64,000 bases of DNA from Bacillus_AB infantis_C (GCF_050107595.1 NZ_JBNILH010000004.1:124001-188000); one strand, 5' to 3'; numbered from the stretch's first letter, positions 15,668 through 24,205 are shown. Numbers and translations are program-made. Notes: a model not told the origin generated them from the letters alone.

Positions 15668-16795
15668 TTACCTGACAGCACAGCGGTTTGGACCTATTTC
15701 CATTTCACGCTGCTCTTCTTCATCAGGAGTGATTCTGCCCATATTGGTTTTGCGGATTTCCTGATAGGCATTCGGCTGCGGCGGGAGGTTTTCGGTGACC
15801 AGCCTGCGGAATTCTGCCTCATCGCTGATGTTCAGGCCATGGTTTACTGCAAATAAGGTGCCCAGCTTCTTAGAAACAGAACCATCATCATTCAATTCAT
15901 CAATGATCATGAAATGGGCCGGCAGAACCAGCAGCTCTTCCGACAGATCACGGTATCGCTTATACAGAGTCTCACGCAGATCCCCTACCCAGTCGTCTGC
16001 CAGACCGGCCAGATCAGGACGGCCAATGCTGTCGATGAATAAAATATCGCCTGAAAGCAAGTATTGTCCATCAATCACGAAAGATATTGATCCAATCGTA
16101 TGGCCAGGAGAGTACAATGCATGGATATCAATAGCAGTTGTGCCGATTCCCACTGTTCTTCCACCTTCAAGGCTGCTGTAATCGAAAGTGACCTCGCCGG
16201 CATCCTTTGGCGGCAGCCAGTAGCTAGCGCCCGTCTGTTCAGCAAGAATTCTTCCTCCGGAAATATGGTCAGCATGAAGATGTGTGTCAAACACATGCTT
16301 GATCGCTGCGCCTTTTTCGTCAGCAAACCCTCTGTATACTTCCGTCATCCGGGCTGCATCAATAATGGCCGCTTCCCCGCCGGAAATCGCCATATAAGAA
16401 AGGCAGCCTTTCCCCAGGCGCACAAACTGGTACAGCTCTCCGCCGTCCTTCAGATCACCAACTTTGACCGGTTCAAGATGCTCGCTCCATGCCTTCATTC
16501 CGCCCTGCAGATAAGATACATCCAGCCCTTCATCGGAAAGCATCTCAGCTACCATTACGGATGAACCTTCCTTGGCACATACAACCAGGATATCTTTGTC
16601 TGCCGGCAGCTTTTCCATAATCTCCCCGACGCCGTCCAAAAGATCGAAATAGGGAATATTCAAATACTGAAAATGGTCTCCTTCCATTTTCCAATCCTCG
16701 AATGCATCATGATTGCGGACATCAAGAATGAACATTTCTTCTTTTTGAATTACTTTTTGCGCAGCTTCCTTAGCAGGCATTGCTTTTACAGCCAA
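15668..16795 (-). CDS. Rhodanese-metallo-beta-lactamase fusion (persulfide dioxygenase-like)
   Basis: 375 residues. A rhodanese domain comes first (residues ~8-110, loop VVCAKEGSS with candidate catalytic Cys), then a metallo-beta-lactamase domain with THLHADHISGG, SPGHTIGS, LSGDILF and LPAHF metal ligands. This resembles B. subtilis YrkH; Staphylococcus CstB has the opposite order with the MBL domain first. CstB-type enzymes oxidise low-molecular-weight persulfides to sulfite and thiosulfate with iron and oxygen. The start is TTG behind TAGGGGGT. It is part of the CstR-like cluster. Confidence 0.85.
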   Translation of the reverse strand: MAVKAMPAKEAAQKVIQKEEMFILDVRNHDAFEDWKMEGDHFQYLNIPYFDLLDGVGEIMEKLPADKDILVVCAKEGSSVMVAEMLSDEGLDVSYLQGGMKAWSEHLEPVKVGDLKDGGELYQFVRLGKGCLSYMAISGGEAAIIDAARMTEVYRGFADEKGAAIKHVFDTHLHADHISGGRILAEQTGASYWLPPKDAGEVTFDYSSLEGGRTVGIGTTAIDIHALYSPGHTIGSISFVIDGQYLLSGDILFIDSIGRPDLAGLADDWVGDLRETLYKRYRDLSEELLVLPAHFMIIDELNDDGSVSKKLGTLFAVNHGLNISDEAEFRRLVTENLPPQPNAYQEIRKTNMGRITPDEEEQREMEIGPNRCAVR

Positions 16796-16834
16796 CCCGA
16801 TTACCCCCTACCGTATTTTTCGGTTTAAAAATTT

Positions 16835-17410
16835 TTATTGATTCATACTGGCTGATGGTCCATTCCACTGGCTCATGCCAGGGATCACGTTTTTGACATT
16901 CTTGAAGCCTTTGTCATCAAGCATCCTTGCAGCAAGATCGCTTCTGCTGCCTGTCCGGCAGACTACATAGACCGGCAAGCCCCCGTCCAATTCTCCAGCG
17001 CGCTCCTCCAGCTCTCCTAATGGGATGGAGACAGCGCCAGGAATGTGGTGGAAAGCAAATTCTGCAGATTCCCGTACATCCAGCACAATGATATCGCCGT
17101 CTTCTGCCACAAGCTTCTCAAGATCATCATTGCTGACAACATGAGGATGCTTTTTCTCCTGCACCTCTTCGCCGCTTGCTTTGCGGAGATAGTGCTTTAG
17201 CACGCCTTCCTCTTCAACAGTTCCAAGATACTGATGGCCGGCACTTTCAGCCCATGCCTTCAAATCTGCCTTTGATCCTTTATCCGTAGCAAGCACCTCC
17301 AGCACTTCACCTGCATTCATCCCGGTAATCTTTTTCTTCGTTTTGACAATCGGCATAGGGCATGCAAGCCCTTTTGCATCAAGAGTGGAATCTGTCTTAA
17401 TCTGTGTCAT
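16835..17410 (-). CDS. TusA-rhodanese fusion (YrkF-like)
   Basis: 191 residues. Residues 1-78 form a TusA/SirA domain with the sulfur-carrying Cys in KGLACPMPIVKTKK; residues 95-190 form a rhodanese with DVRESAEFAFHHIPGA and the loop VVCRTGSRS. The fused protein can accept and relay persulfide sulfur. The open frame runs to 17617, but the ATG at 17410 has GGGAGG seven bases upstream. The TusA part is a close paralogue of the separate TusA protein at 18288-18515. Confidence 0.88.
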   Translation of the reverse strand: MTQIKTDSTLDAKGLACPMPIVKTKKKITGMNAGEVLEVLATDKGSKADLKAWAESAGHQYLGTVEEEGVLKHYLRKASGEEVQEKKHPHVVSNDDLEKLVAEDGDIIVLDVRESAEFAFHHIPGAVSIPLGELEERAGELDGGLPVYVVCRTGSRSDLAARMLDDKGFKNVKNVIPGMSQWNGPSASMNQ

Positions 17411-17414
17411 CTTT

Positions 17415-17430
17415 AAACCTCCCAGGGTAT
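17415..17430 (-). promoter_or_regulatory. Weak CstR-like operator before the TusA-rhodanese gene
   Basis: The plus strand reads AAACCTCCCAGGGTAT, keeping one good half (GGGTAT) of the ATACCC-N4-GGGTAT pattern found upstream of other genes in the cluster. It overlaps the ribosome site. Confidence 0.4.
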
Positions 17431-17447
17431 ATAAGTTCTTAAAAAAA

Positions 17448-17741
17448 TTACTTTGTCTGCCCTTCCCAGGCAAGCATTCCGCCCTCCATATTAACAACCT
17501 TGAAGCCATGGGATTCAAGCAGCTGGCACGCCCTTCCGCTGCGGCCTCCTGACCGGCATACAAGGACATATTCTTTATCTTTATCAAGCTCATGCATCCG
17601 GAATTCAAGGAGTCCAAGCGGAATATTGACGCTATCAGGAATACGGCCTTCTTTTACCTCATCCACTTCCCGGACATCCACAATATTGAGCATTCCATTT
17701 TCCAGCTTGCTTTCTACTTCTTTAGCTGACCATTTCTCCAT
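17448..17741 (-). CDS. Single-domain rhodanese
   Basis: 97 residues, one complete rhodanese domain: VDVREVDEVKEGRIPDSVNIPLG and catalytic loop VCRSGGRSGRA. It transfers sulfane sulfur between thiols. ATAGGAGGGC lies before the ATG; the DsrE gene ends 12 bp upstream, so the two are probably co-transcribed. Confidence 0.9.
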   Translation of the reverse strand: MEKWSAKEVESKLENGMLNIVDVREVDEVKEGRIPDSVNIPLGLLEFRMHELDKDKEYVLVCRSGGRSGRACQLLESHGFKVVNMEGGMLAWEGQTK

Positions 17742-17753
17742 TGTGTTGCCCTC

Positions 17754-18233
17754 CTATATAAACAGATTTACATTGCCGTCTTCGGCATCACCAAGATAAG
17801 CTGCAACACCAGCATATTCAATATTGTCAAGCAGCTCCTCCTGCTGCAGTCCGAGCAAATCCATCGTCATCGTACAGGCAACCAGTTTTACATCCTGTTC
17901 CTGGGCCATCTCGATCAGCTGCGGCAGCGGGAGTGCATTATGCTTTTCCATGACACCTTTGATCATCTTAGGCCCAAGCCCTGCGAAGTGCATCTTTGAA
18001 AGCCCCATTTTATCGGCTCCCCTTGGCATCATCCTGCCGAACATCTTTTCCATGAATCCTTTTTTCACCATAGTATTCTCATCTTTCCGAAGAGCATTCA
18101 ATCCCCAGAAAGTATGGAAAATGGTAACTTCGTGATCATAAGCTGCAGCGCCGTTCGCAATGATATAGGCTGCCATTGCTTTATCATAATCTCCGCTAAA
18201 AAGGACAATCGTTGTTCTTTTCTTCTCTGACAT
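17754..18233 (-). CDS. DsrE/DsrF-like sulfur relay protein (YrkE type)
   Basis: 159 residues. The DsrE/F fold begins TTIVLFSGDYDKAMAAYIIANGAAAYDHEVTIF and ends with VKLVACTMTMDLLG, with a Cys in the usual relay position. B. subtilis yrkE is the matching gene in a similar cluster. The ATG at 18233 has GAGGGGG six bases upstream; the frame extends five codons further. Confidence 0.85.
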   Translation of the reverse strand: MSEKKRTTIVLFSGDYDKAMAAYIIANGAAAYDHEVTIFHTFWGLNALRKDENTMVKKGFMEKMFGRMMPRGADKMGLSKMHFAGLGPKMIKGVMEKHNALPLPQLIEMAQEQDVKLVACTMTMDLLGLQQEELLDNIEYAGVAAYLGDAEDGNVNLFI

Positions 18234-18253
18234 TCTAATCCCCCTCATCTAAT

Positions 18254-18269
18254 ATACACTACCGGGTAT
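18254..18269 (-). promoter_or_regulatory. CstR-like operator before the DsrE gene
   Basis: ATACACTACCGGGTAT matches ATACCC-N4-GGGTAT with one mismatch in the left half. It is 20 bp upstream of the DsrE start codon. Confidence 0.6.
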
Positions 18270-18287
18270 ATAACCCTGCAAAAAAAA

Positions 18288-18515
18288 TCAGCCCTTTTTA
18301 ATGTAAAAAGTAAATACGCCTGCTTCTTCCTTCATATCAACCAGTTCATGGCCTGTTGATGAAGCCCATGCTTTCAGATCGCTCTTCGCTCCCTTGTCAG
18401 TCGCCAGAACCTCTAATACCTGTCCTGTTTCAAGCTCACCGATTGCCTTCTTTGTTTTAACGATCGGCATTGGGCAAGCCAAGCCTTTTGCATCTAGTAC
18501 TTTATTGCTGTTCAT
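18288..18515 (-). CDS. TusA/SirA-family sulfur carrier protein
   Basis: 75 residues, a complete TusA domain: LDAKGLACPMPIVKTKKAIG with the sulfur-carrying Cys-Pro, then VLEVLATDKGAKSDLKAWA. The ATG has AAGGAGG upstream. It relays persulfide sulfur to acceptors such as DsrE. Confidence 0.9.
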   Translation of the reverse strand: MNSNKVLDAKGLACPMPIVKTKKAIGELETGQVLEVLATDKGAKSDLKAWASSTGHELVDMKEEAGVFTFYIKKG

Positions 18516-18548
18516 GAAAATTCCTCCTTGGATAATTATTTTATTTTA

Positions 18549-18564
18549 ATACCCTGTGGGGTAT
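18549..18564 (-). promoter_or_regulatory. CstR-like operator before the TusA gene (perfect inverted repeat)
   Basis: ATACCCTGTGGGGTAT: ATACCC and GGGTAT are exact inverted halves around four bases. CsoR/CstR-family repressors bind GC-centred sites of this type. Confidence 0.75.
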
Positions 18565-18595
18565 ATGGTATTTCAAAATAAAAAGGATGTCAACC

Positions 18596-18859
18596 CTATC
18601 TGCTTCTTACAAGCAGATTGACTGCTTCCTTTATCATCTCTTCCGGCTCCAGAGTGCCATCTTCATCGGCATCTTTCATGCATTCCACAAGATTTGTGCT
18701 CACGATTAGGCCGATTGCCCGGTCAATTGCCGACCTTGCAGCAGACAGCTGGGTAATGACATCCTTGCAATCTGCATCTTCTTCAATCATGCGCATAATG
18801 CCGCGCATTTGCCCTTCGACCCGCTTAATCCGGTTCTTCGTGCCATTATTATATTCCAA
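18596..18859 (-). CDS. cstR: CsoR/CstR-family persulfide-sensing repressor
   Basis: 87 residues from a TTG start (GGAGGGGG upstream). The CsoR/DUF156 helical fold shows NRIKRVEGQMRGIMRMIEEDADCKDVITQLSAARSAIDRAIGLIVSTNLVECM. The two cysteines, in ADCKDV and VECM, occupy the CstR/CsoR sensing positions. The place of the His of copper-sensing CsoR holds Asn (STNLVECM), which favours a persulfide sensor over a copper sensor. The open frame continues upstream to 18943, but that part covers an operator. Confidence 0.85.
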   Translation of the reverse strand: MEYNNGTKNRIKRVEGQMRGIMRMIEEDADCKDVITQLSAARSAIDRAIGLIVSTNLVECMKDADEDGTLEPEEMIKEAVNLLVRSR

Positions 18860-18920
18860 AGGATGCCCCCTCCATTCTTTTGCGGACGCCGCTTTGTTCG
18901 GCGGCCATAAACCAATAATA

Positions 18921-18936
18921 TACCCTGGTAGGTATT
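18921..18936 (-). promoter_or_regulatory. CstR-like operator before the regulator gene
   Basis: ATACCCTGGTAGGTAT, one mismatch from a perfect ATACCC-N4-GGGTAT, 60 bp upstream of the cstR start; suggests autoregulation. Confidence 0.7.
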
Positions 18937-19186
18937 TTGTCAATGCTCCAAATCTAAATTTGCGGTAATTCAGCAGAGCAGGCGCTTAAATACCGGTGTT
19001 AGGGCTGATAAATGGGCGGAAAGTCTTTAATTCCTGCCGGCCTCTTCATATGCTGCAAACTCCCTGTATCAACAGCGGTGGCATTCAGCATTCCAGTACC
19101 CGAACGATAAAGATACCCACTCGGCTAAAGTTTTTATCTGCCTGCAAAAGGGTAATTTTCTATAAAATGCGAAAGGGGGAAAGAGC

Positions 19187-20377
19187 ATGGAGCCGATAAA
19201 AATAATTTTGCTGCTTTTGCTGGGCTATATTGTTTTTACCATGGATAAAAAGAAAAAGCTGTTCCCTGGTCCGCCTGTATTGGTGCTGATAGGAATCGGC
19301 CTTTCTTTTATAAGCTATTTTGCGTCGCTTCATATCGGAAAGGAAATTTTATATGATATTTTTCTGCCTTCATTATTATTCATTTCGGCATATCGATTTC
19401 CTCCAGCCGCCCTGAAAAAGAATGCGGGTATGATTGGCTTTCTTAGTACAGCAGGCCTTTTGATCACAGCGCTGCTCCTTGGGGCTGCCATTTATTATTT
19501 TGCCAACCTTTTCGTTACCATCAGCTTCCTCGGAAGCCTGATGATTGCGGCCATTCTTACACCGACCGACCCGGTTTCCGTCATTTCCATCCTTAAGGAG
19601 GCGTCCTCCGACCCGAGGGTAAGCGAAATTGTCGAAGGTGAGTCCATGATCAATGACGGGACAAGCTTTGTCCTGTTCACTGTACTGACAGGGATGTTTG
19701 CCAGAGGGGAATCTTTTTCGGTTCTTTCGTTTGCAAAAGACTTTCTTTTTGTATCTCTCGGGGGTATTTTTCTTGGACTTATATGCGGCTGGATCGTCAG
19801 CAAGGCCGTCCATGTGACCGAGCGGAATGATTATCAGGTGATGCTCAGCATCATTCTTTCGTACGGAATCTTCTATACAGCCGAGCTTGCAGGCGTTTCC
19901 GGCGTGCTGGCCACGGTTTCTGCCGGCATCATGCTGTCATGGGAGTTCAATCATACGAATAAGGAAGACCATTACCTTGAATCGCTCGACAGCTTCTGGG
20001 GAATAATCGAGCCGACCATCATTTCCCTTGTCTTTCTTATGATTGGAATTGAAGCAACCAGCCATCTGACCATTGATCATTGGGGCATTGCCTTTGTCAT
20101 TTTTGCTATGAGCATCCTGATCCGATTTGCTGTCATTCATGGAACCGTCCTAGCCTTGCCAAAAGAAAGGAAGCTGTTCAGCTGGCGGGAATCGTCCATC
20201 ATATCATGGGCCGGCATTAAAGGGACCATGTCGGTCGTTCTTCTGCTGATACTCGATGCAGCACAAACCACCAGGGCGGATATGATCATTTCGCTGACCT
20301 TTACAGCGGTCATCTTATCTTTGATTATTCAGAGCTCGACCATTTATCCGCTTTCCAAAGGGCTTATTAGAAAATAA
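19187..20377 (+). CDS. CPA1-family sodium/proton antiporter (NhaP type)
   Basis: 396 residues with about 12 hydrophobic segments. The family core is clear: AAILTPTDPVSVISILKE (TDP motif) near residue 124 and EGESMINDGTSFVLF near 150, with the ion-binding Asp of the ND motif, and SWAGIKGTMSVVLLL near 340. It exchanges cytoplasmic sodium or potassium for protons. There is no long cytoplasmic C-terminal domain. The ATG follows AAAGGGGGAAAG. Single-gene unit. Confidence 0.9.
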   Translation: MEPIKIILLLLLGYIVFTMDKKKKLFPGPPVLVLIGIGLSFISYFASLHIGKEILYDIFLPSLLFISAYRFPPAALKKNAGMIGFLSTAGLLITALLLGAAIYYFANLFVTISFLGSLMIAAILTPTDPVSVISILKEASSDPRVSEIVEGESMINDGTSFVLFTVLTGMFARGESFSVLSFAKDFLFVSLGGIFLGLICGWIVSKAVHVTERNDYQVMLSIILSYGIFYTAELAGVSGVLATVSAGIMLSWEFNHTNKEDHYLESLDSFWGIIEPTIISLVFLMIGIEATSHLTIDHWGIAFVIFAMSILIRFAVIHGTVLALPKERKLFSWRESSIISWAGIKGTMSVVLLLILDAAQTTRADMIISLTFTAVILSLIIQSSTIYPLSKGLIRK

Positions 20378-20412
20378 GAAAAGCTGCCTTCAGAGGCAGC
20401 TTTTCTTATTTT
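20371..20412. terminator. Bidirectional terminator, antiporter and CbrC-like gene
   Basis: A perfect 18-bp inverted repeat around a 6-base loop (AAGAAAAGCTGCC...GGCAGCTTTTCTT at its centre), T-rich on both strands, between convergent genes. Confidence 0.9.
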
Positions 20413-21255
20413 CTATGGCATATCGGCAGTCATTCTATGCTGTCCGCAATGGAGACACTGGAAAAGATGTCCCACAGCATATTTATTAAGGATGCGCTTC
20501 ATCTCTGCTGTACTAACGTTAAACATATCTGCCTCAGCTAAGAGGTCTGCTGTCAGCTCTTCTTCCAGATGAGCGATATCATCCCACTTGAATCTGCCAA
20601 TATACGCGCAAAAATCATGGCAATGCTGCTGCCATTCCACCTCCTGCCAAGACAAGATCCCCGGTGTCTTTGCATTCAGTTCTTCAGTTTTATTGATGTC
20701 CTGCGATTCCAGCCAGCCAGTATTAAATTGCACTTTACATTCACTCGCAGCCCTGCCGCTCGAAAGGCAATCTATACAGATAACCTCTATATCACTTTCC
20801 CCAAAATGTCCGCCTCCGGAAAAAAAGTGGCTGGTCCTGCAGCATACCTGGCACTCATCTTCATAGAAATCAAGTATCCCCAGTTCATACACGTTGGGAT
20901 GGTATCGAAAAGCAGGCAGTTCATTCACTGTTTTGAATTGGGCGATTTCCTCTTCCAATTCTTGAAGAGAGATTTCTTTCCTTCCCGTTTGGTTCTTTCT
21001 ATAAATCGTGAATTGTCCTCCCAAACCGCCGGTAAGTTCAGCAATTTTCTTCACCCTTAGCATTCTGTCATACTGTTTTTCCTGTAAAAAATACACCTCT
21101 TGTCTGCTGGTCACAGCAGATCTGAAAGGCATAAAATCGTTATCGCCCACCATGCTTTTTACCCGGGGAAAAAACTTACCTTTTTGATCATTGGGCATTT
21201 CAGCCATGTTAATTTCCAATACAATTTCGTTTGCCAAGAATGTTCCCCATTTCAT
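20413..21255 (-). CDS. CbrC (UPF0167)-like protein with extra N-terminal domain
   Basis: 280 residues. From about residue 115 it follows the CbrC/UPF0167 pattern: PAFRYHPNVYELGIL, CQVCCRTSHF, VICIDCLSSGRAASE, WQQHCHDFCAYIGRFKWDDI, and a closing CLHCGQHR; these paired cysteines could bind zinc. The first ~110 residues are not part of that family and are unrecognised. In E. coli CbrC is linked to colicin E2 tolerance, which does not tell its role here. The start is uncertain: ATG at 21255 lacks a good ribosome site, while TTG at 21234 follows GGGGAA. Confidence 0.7.
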   Translation of the reverse strand: MKWGTFLANEIVLEINMAEMPNDQKGKFFPRVKSMVGDNDFMPFRSAVTSRQEVYFLQEKQYDRMLRVKKIAELTGGLGGQFTIYRKNQTGRKEISLQELEEEIAQFKTVNELPAFRYHPNVYELGILDFYEDECQVCCRTSHFFSGGGHFGESDIEVICIDCLSSGRAASECKVQFNTGWLESQDINKTEELNAKTPGILSWQEVEWQQHCHDFCAYIGRFKWDDIAHLEEELTADLLAEADMFNVSTAEMKRILNKYAVGHLFQCLHCGQHRMTADMP

Positions 21256-21293
21256 TATCTTTCTGTATAAATTATTATAATGAACCTTTTCAA

Positions 21294-21935
21294 TTAGGAC
21301 GAGAGCTTCTTTTCCATTGTCCGATTTTCCAGATCCTTCACCGTTTTGCTTGTTTCCACTTCCTTCTCATCCTTTAACGTCCCAAACAGAGCATCGACAA
21401 AAGGGGTTGAGACACCATACCAATAGTTTTCATTTTTAAAATGGTGAAGGATATGCGTCTTTTTCAGCCATATTCCAAATTTGGATTTCGGTTTGATCGG
21501 GCGGTGGGCTACATAATGCTTCCATTCATAGATCAGCAGCATGAGCACAAGGCCGAGGCTGAATGACACAGTATCAGGCAGCGAACCAGTAAAAAAGAAA
21601 AAGATGAGGGCAAGGACCGACAAGTTCGGCAAACTGTACCAGACCGGCAGAAACAGCAGCTTCAAATCATTGGGATATTTGTGGTGTTCATAGTGGATAC
21701 GCTTTAAGAAAGCCAAAAAGAGAGCATTCTTAGGCGGGTTAAGATGGAATAGAAAGCGGTGTGTCAGATATTCACTGAACATAAATGTAAGCATTCCCCC
21801 TGCTGTAAAGACCAGGAGCTGCCAGCCGGCACCGAATACCGCTGTATACCAAATGAGCCCGGCACCAAAGAGGCATGACATGATGACGATATCAGGGTGA
21901 AAGAAGAAATCCTTATAAATGCCTTTGCTTTTCAA
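21294..21935 (-). CDS. Sterol desaturase/fatty acid hydroxylase superfamily membrane protein
   Basis: 213 residues with four hydrophobic segments. The histidine clusters of the di-iron family are present: HRFLFH near residue 60, HYEHH near 82, HYVAHR near 145 and HILHH near 163. Such enzymes hydroxylate or desaturate lipids with oxygen at the membrane. The start is TTG behind GGGAG. It stands alone; the lipid substrate is unknown. Confidence 0.82.
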   Translation of the reverse strand: MKSKGIYKDFFFHPDIVIMSCLFGAGLIWYTAVFGAGWQLLVFTAGGMLTFMFSEYLTHRFLFHLNPPKNALFLAFLKRIHYEHHKYPNDLKLLFLPVWYSLPNLSVLALIFFFFTGSLPDTVSFSLGLVLMLLIYEWKHYVAHRPIKPKSKFGIWLKKTHILHHFKNENYWYGVSTPFVDALFGTLKDEKEVETSKTVKDLENRTMEKKLSS

Positions 21936-22022
21936 TTACTTCACACTCCCGTCTATTATGTCCAATATATTCTTGGATATATTATATGTCAATATTTTCT
22001 GAATATTTTCCATGCTATGAAA

Positions 22023-22049
22023 AAGCCTGGATGGACTTCATCCAGGCTT
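22023..22049 (-). terminator. Terminator of the yhcEFGHI operon
   Basis: AAGCCTGGATG, AAGTC loop, CATCCAGGCTT then TTTC on the minus strand, seven bases after the yhcI stop. Confidence 0.85.
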
Positions 22050-22056
22050 CCACTAT

Positions 22057-23265
22057 TCATTCCGCTTTACTCAGCCACTTCCACATTTCCTGCGGAGTGG
22101 CATTTTTGCCGTGCATTAAGATTCCAACCTTAAAGATCTTCCCTGCTGCTTTCATCAATAAAATAATACTGGCCAGGAGGACGGCAGCAGCCAGAAGCAA
22201 TTCTACCCATGGCCACTCCTCCATGACCGACAGCCTCATGATCCATACCCCAGGGGCAGTGAATGGGATATAAGAGCCCGCAATGGCAATTATTCCTTCA
22301 GGATCTGATAATACTGGCTTGATTAGCAGAAGCGGTGCAAAAGGAAGCATTAGTATAAAGCCCTGAAAATTGCTGGCAGAGTTTACATCCTCCACGGTTG
22401 CACCCATCCCTGCAAAAACAGCGGCAAACAGCAGATAGCCAAGGATCGCAAACAGCATAAGGACCAATGTTTCCGGAACTGCGAGATACTGGATCAGCGG
22501 TACATCAAGCCTCCATGATGCGGCCGGGATGACGAACAGAAGCCAGACGGCCACCTGGATGATGCCAAGGGTAAAATAACCGATGATTTTCCCCTGCATC
22601 AGTTCACCGGATGTCAGGGAAGACAGCATAATTTCAGCTATTTTATCTTTTTTCTCCTGGGACGCGCTCTGAAAGATCATCATCCCAGATATCACGACTG
22701 AAAACAGGACGACACCTGCTGTGATCCCAGGAATCAATCGTTCATATAAATCCTCTCCGGCTGCTGTATCCTTCGCTTCAATCGCTTCAAAGCTGATATT
22801 CTGTGAAACTGCTGCCAGCTCCTCTTCATTAAGCGCCAGCTGGCTCAGCTGAAAGGCGCGCAGCGGCTGCTCCAGCAGAATGGCTTGCTGCAGAACATCA
22901 TCCGGCACTCCTTCACTCTTGTATATGGGGAAAAGCCCCGCATCAAGCTCGTTCTCTGTCAGCGGAATATAGACCGTATTTTCAGCAGTCTCCAGCTTAC
23001 CCAGAATTTCGCTCTCTGGGGCATCTGTCAGCTCGATGTCCCAATCAAGCCCTGCCAAAATTCCTTCTGTGCCATTCCATAAACCCAGTTCATCCTTTAT
23101 TATCACATTAACCGGCTCGGGCTCATCCTGGAAATGGTCCATCACTGATGGCAATATGGCAAAGAGCAGGAAGCTTAGAGGCGTCAGCAAAAGCGAAATG
23201 ACGAAGGATTTATTTTTCATATTTCGTTTTATCTCCCATTTGGCTACCTTTAAGCTATTGCGCAA
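22057..23265 (-). CDS. yhcI: ABC-2 type transporter permease YhcI
   Basis: 402 residues. An N-terminal transmembrane segment is followed by a large extracellular loop (about residues 40-180) and then five or six hydrophobic segments, the NatB/YhaP-like ABC-2 layout. GMMIFQSASQEKKDKIAEIMLSS is the typical cytoplasmic motif. The TTG at 23265 (GAGGG eight bases before) overlaps the yhcH end by 11 bp and is preferred to the unsupported upstream codon at 23307. It pairs with YhcH as exporter. Confidence 0.85.
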   Translation of the reverse strand: MRNSLKVAKWEIKRNMKNKSFVISLLLTPLSFLLFAILPSVMDHFQDEPEPVNVIIKDELGLWNGTEGILAGLDWDIELTDAPESEILGKLETAENTVYIPLTENELDAGLFPIYKSEGVPDDVLQQAILLEQPLRAFQLSQLALNEEELAAVSQNISFEAIEAKDTAAGEDLYERLIPGITAGVVLFSVVISGMMIFQSASQEKKDKIAEIMLSSLTSGELMQGKIIGYFTLGIIQVAVWLLFVIPAASWRLDVPLIQYLAVPETLVLMLFAILGYLLFAAVFAGMGATVEDVNSASNFQGFILMLPFAPLLLIKPVLSDPEGIIAIAGSYIPFTAPGVWIMRLSVMEEWPWVELLLAAAVLLASIILLMKAAGKIFKVGILMHGKNATPQEMWKWLSKAE

Positions 23266-24205
23266 TTCTATGACCCTCTTTCTGTATAGGATGCTTTCCT
23301 GATGCAATGTCTATGAATATTTCATGGAGGGAAACACGGTCGATGGACAGCTCCTGGACGGCCAGCTGGTCAGGCAGCTGCTTCAGCCACCTGGCTGGAT
23401 GTACATTGCTGTCGAGATAAAGGACTGACACATCGCCTTTTTGCTCCACCCTTTGCACGTGAGGAATTTCTACCAGCAGTGCCGCTGCATTTGCCCCTCG
23501 GATTGTGCATTTATAGTTCGCATACTCTTTTTTCACTTCTTCCACCGTTCCTGCAAGGACTCTTTGCCCTTTATGTATCATAAAGAGCCGGTCACACATT
23601 TCCTCCACCATATTCATCTGATGCGAGGAAAGCAGAATAGCCGTTCCTTTATCCGCAAGCTCCCGGATTTCTTTTTTGAAAACCTCCTGGCTGACTGGAT
23701 CAAGCCCGGAAAAAGGCTCATCAAGGATGAGCAGGCGGGGCTCATGGAGGACAGAGGCGATAAACTGGATTTTCTGCCCCATCCCTTTGGACAATTCCTC
23801 CAGCTTGGCCTTCTCCTTCCCTTCCATATTGAACTTAGCCAAATACTCAAGAATCCGCCCTTTTGCCTTTTTCAAAGGGTAGTCCTTTAACTCAGCAAGA
23901 TAGAGCAGCATATCCATCACTTTGACATTTTTATAAAGGCCCCTTTCTTCAGGCAGGTAGCCGATCAGGTGGCGGGGAATGCTTTTTCCTGAAGAATGCC
24001 CATGAAAGGTGATATCTCCTTCATCCGGCAGAATAATTCCCATGATGCTGCGGATCGAGGTGGATTTGCCGGCGCCATTAGGACCAAGGATGGCCATGAT
24101 TTCACCCTCATTCACCGAAAAAGAAATATCCTTCAGCACCTGCTTTTCTTTATATGACTTGCCGATTCCTTCAACAGAGAGTACCTTCCCGGTCAATTTC
24201 TCCAC
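23255..24205 (-). CDS. yhcH: ABC transporter ATP-binding protein YhcH
   Basis: 316 residues. Walker A GPNGAGKST near residue 40, Q-loop GYLPEERGLYKNVKVMDMLLYLA, signature LSKGMGQKIQF, Walker B LLILDEPFSGLDP and H-loop LLSSHQM, followed by a C-terminal DUF4162-like domain. It starts at GTG within the end of yhcG (13-bp overlap), so the operon is tightly coupled. It energises export with YhcI. Confidence 0.9.
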   Translation of the reverse strand: MEKLTGKVLSVEGIGKSYKEKQVLKDISFSVNEGEIMAILGPNGAGKSTSIRSIMGIILPDEGDITFHGHSSGKSIPRHLIGYLPEERGLYKNVKVMDMLLYLAELKDYPLKKAKGRILEYLAKFNMEGKEKAKLEELSKGMGQKIQFIASVLHEPRLLILDEPFSGLDPVSQEVFKKEIRELADKGTAILLSSHQMNMVEEMCDRLFMIHKGQRVLAGTVEEVKKEYANYKCTIRGANAAALLVEIPHVQRVEQKGDVSVLYLDSNVHPARWLKQLPDQLAVQELSIDRVSLHEIFIDIASGKHPIQKEGHRIAQ

